64,000 bases of DNA. It comes from Myxococcales bacterium (GTDB lineage Bacteria; Myxococcota_A; Polyangia; Haliangiales; Haliangiaceae). The stretch is taken from positions 806,001 to 870,000 of the forward strand of contig JADJUF010000037.1 in NCBI GenBank assembly GCA_016717005.1, written 5' to 3'. How positions within the stretch are numbered: the stretch's first letter is position 1; each line of letters opens with the position of its first letter. The notes below the pieces were generated by a model. That model was not told where the DNA came from. It saw only the letters and a list, made by a program, of their open reading frames with translations, and made no database searches. Below, in pieces: positions 63,246 through 64,000 of this stretch. Position numbers and translations under genes: made by a program.

Positions 63246-63268
63246 TGGCAGCCACCCGGATCCCGGCT
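63246..63268. repeat. Dispersed repeat half-unit next to the HUH transposase remnant
   Basis: GGCAGCCACCCGGATCCCGG, the reverse-type junction of the repeat family, lies exactly where the transposase coding similarity begins. Confidence 0.6.
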
Positions 63269-63782
63269 GTACAAGGGCGTCCGGCTGCACGCGTACGACG
63301 CCCAGAGCAACCACCTGCACTACCTGCTGGCGGCGAGCGACCCGGCGCAGCTGCCGCTGTTCCTCGACTACGTCCACGGGAACATCCGCGCCAGGTCAAC
63401 GACTTGCGCGGGCGCACGGGCGTCTTCTGGAGCCGGCGCGGCAGCGTGATCGCGGTGCTCGACGACGACGCCCAGATCGAGCGCCTCCGCTACATCCTGG
63501 CCCAGGGCCCCGCGTCCAACCTGGTCGCGTCGCCGGCCGACTGGCCGGGCGCATCCTCGACGCCGGCGCTGCTGGGCGACATGACCATCCCGGCGGACTA
63601 TCGCTCGCCTTGACGAGCGCCGCCGCAACGCCCGCCGGCCGAGCCCGCGGCCCGCGGCCGAGCTCGAGCACGACGTCGACATCGAGCTCGCGCTGCTGCC
63701 GGTCTTCGCCGAGCTGACCGCCGCCGAGCTGCGCGCGCGCCACGCCGCCCTGGTCGCGGAGATCGACATCTCCGGCAGCTGA
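63265..63782 (+). pseudogene. REP-associated-type HUH transposase (Y1_Tnp/IS200-like), truncated and frameshifted
   Basis: From 63270: YKGVRLHAYDAQSNHLHYLL, with the HUH motif HLH preceded by SN as in REP-associated tyrosine transposases. After a shift near 63393 it goes on QVNDLRGRTGVFWSRRGSVI, VLDDDAQIERLRYILAQGP and NLVASPADWPG. After a second shift near 63610 it ends with ELEHDVDIELALLPVFAEL and a stop at 63782. The ~40 N-terminal residues usually present are missing. RAYTs mobilise short palindromic REP sequences. Confidence 0.7.
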
Positions 63783-63804
63783 GCCCGCAGCAGCTGAGCC
63801 CGCA
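63776..63804 (+). repeat. 15-bp x2 duplication over the stop codon of the HUH gene
   Basis: CAGCTGAGCCCGCAG occurs twice in tandem, the first copy containing the TGA of the gene. Confidence 0.8.
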
Positions 63805-63814
63805 ACGTAGAGAG

Positions 63815-64000
63815 TCACGGGCGTCGCTCCCAGCCGTACTCGCTTGCCGTAATCCATAGTCCGTTGTCGCCCGGCACGTCGGCCTGCCAAAGGCGGCCGT
63901 GGCGCCATACGGCATGCAGGCCGCTGGGCTGGCCACTGTCGCAATAGACCTGCTCCGACACCGAGAGATCTGGAAAGAGGACCTCTACCGGGCCGTGGAG
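63815..64000 (-). CDS. 3' end of a gene running off the window
   Basis: The minus strand is open from base 64000 to a TGA at 63815 and reads a natural protein: HGPVEVLFPDLSVSEQVYC, GLHAVWRHGRLWQADVPGD and NGLWITASEYGWERRP. About 61 residues, rich in Trp and less GC-rich than its surroundings, which may mean recent acquisition. It looks like the C-terminus of a small soluble protein; family not recognised. Confidence 0.65.
   Translation of the reverse strand, partial: LHGPVEVLFPDLSVSEQVYCDSGQPSGLHAVWRHGRLWQADVPGDNGLWITASEYGWERRP

Noticed and set aside
1..64000. tRNA, rRNA or riboswitch genes
   Set aside because: I looked for cloverleaf-like and rRNA-like stretches and saw none, but I cannot run a covariance-model search, so this is weak negative evidence.

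Overview
The window is very GC-rich (about 70% or more by eye) and looks like a chromosome segment of a myxobacterium-like organism (Myxococcota, perhaps near Haliangium/Kofleriaceae). Signs of this are a secreted trypsin-like protease with a MYXO-CTERM-like tail, many lipoproteins with Asp/Ala-rich linkers, a PHM-type copper oxygenase-like lipoprotein, and several proteins with the DUF4157 (eCIS-core) architecture. The taxonomic call is an inference from gene content.

Bases 1-35,400 hold mostly intact, densely packed single genes: a truncated CDF cation transporter, a GNAT acetyltransferase, a 2OG-Fe(II) oxygenase-like protein, OsmC, a 929-aa unknown protein, a PHM-like lipoprotein, RNase D, a trypsin-like protease, a beta-propeller protein, a CDP-alcohol phosphatidyltransferase, a DUF1801 protein, an SDR (one frameshift), a lipoprotein protease with a TonB-C domain, a CBS protein, a dienelactone hydrolase, a DUF4157 protein, a membrane spermidine-synthase-like protein, methionine aminopeptidase, an HTH-only LysR protein, a glycine-rich PGRS-like lipoprotein, and DUF4336 and YCII proteins.

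Bases 35,400-64,000 are accessory in character. They hold an operon of a zincin-like protein, an LRR protein and a small lipoprotein; many lipoproteins; DUF4291, BAX-inhibitor-1, DUF1152 and DUF4259 proteins; a broken beta-helix protein; a large DUF4157-HINT polymorphic toxin overlapping a beta-propeller partner gene; an IS3-family element inserted in the 5' end of the toxin gene; and a decayed HUH (REP-associated-type) transposase. A GC-rich intergenic repeat family (core GATCCGGGTCGCAGCC) occurs many times between 41 and 63 kb. Many genes here carry one to several single-base frameshifts, which may be sequence error or real decay.

Three patterns run through the window. (1) At least 15 start codons lie 5-11 nt after a TANNNT -10 box, implying leaderless mRNAs. 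(2) The 3' ends of at least seven genes are tandemly duplicated across the stop codon. (3) Three otherwise different proteins share an N-terminal signature (GK-x-TLT, then DDPF-x-x-H) that could be a loading or sorting tag for a DUF4157-linked export system.
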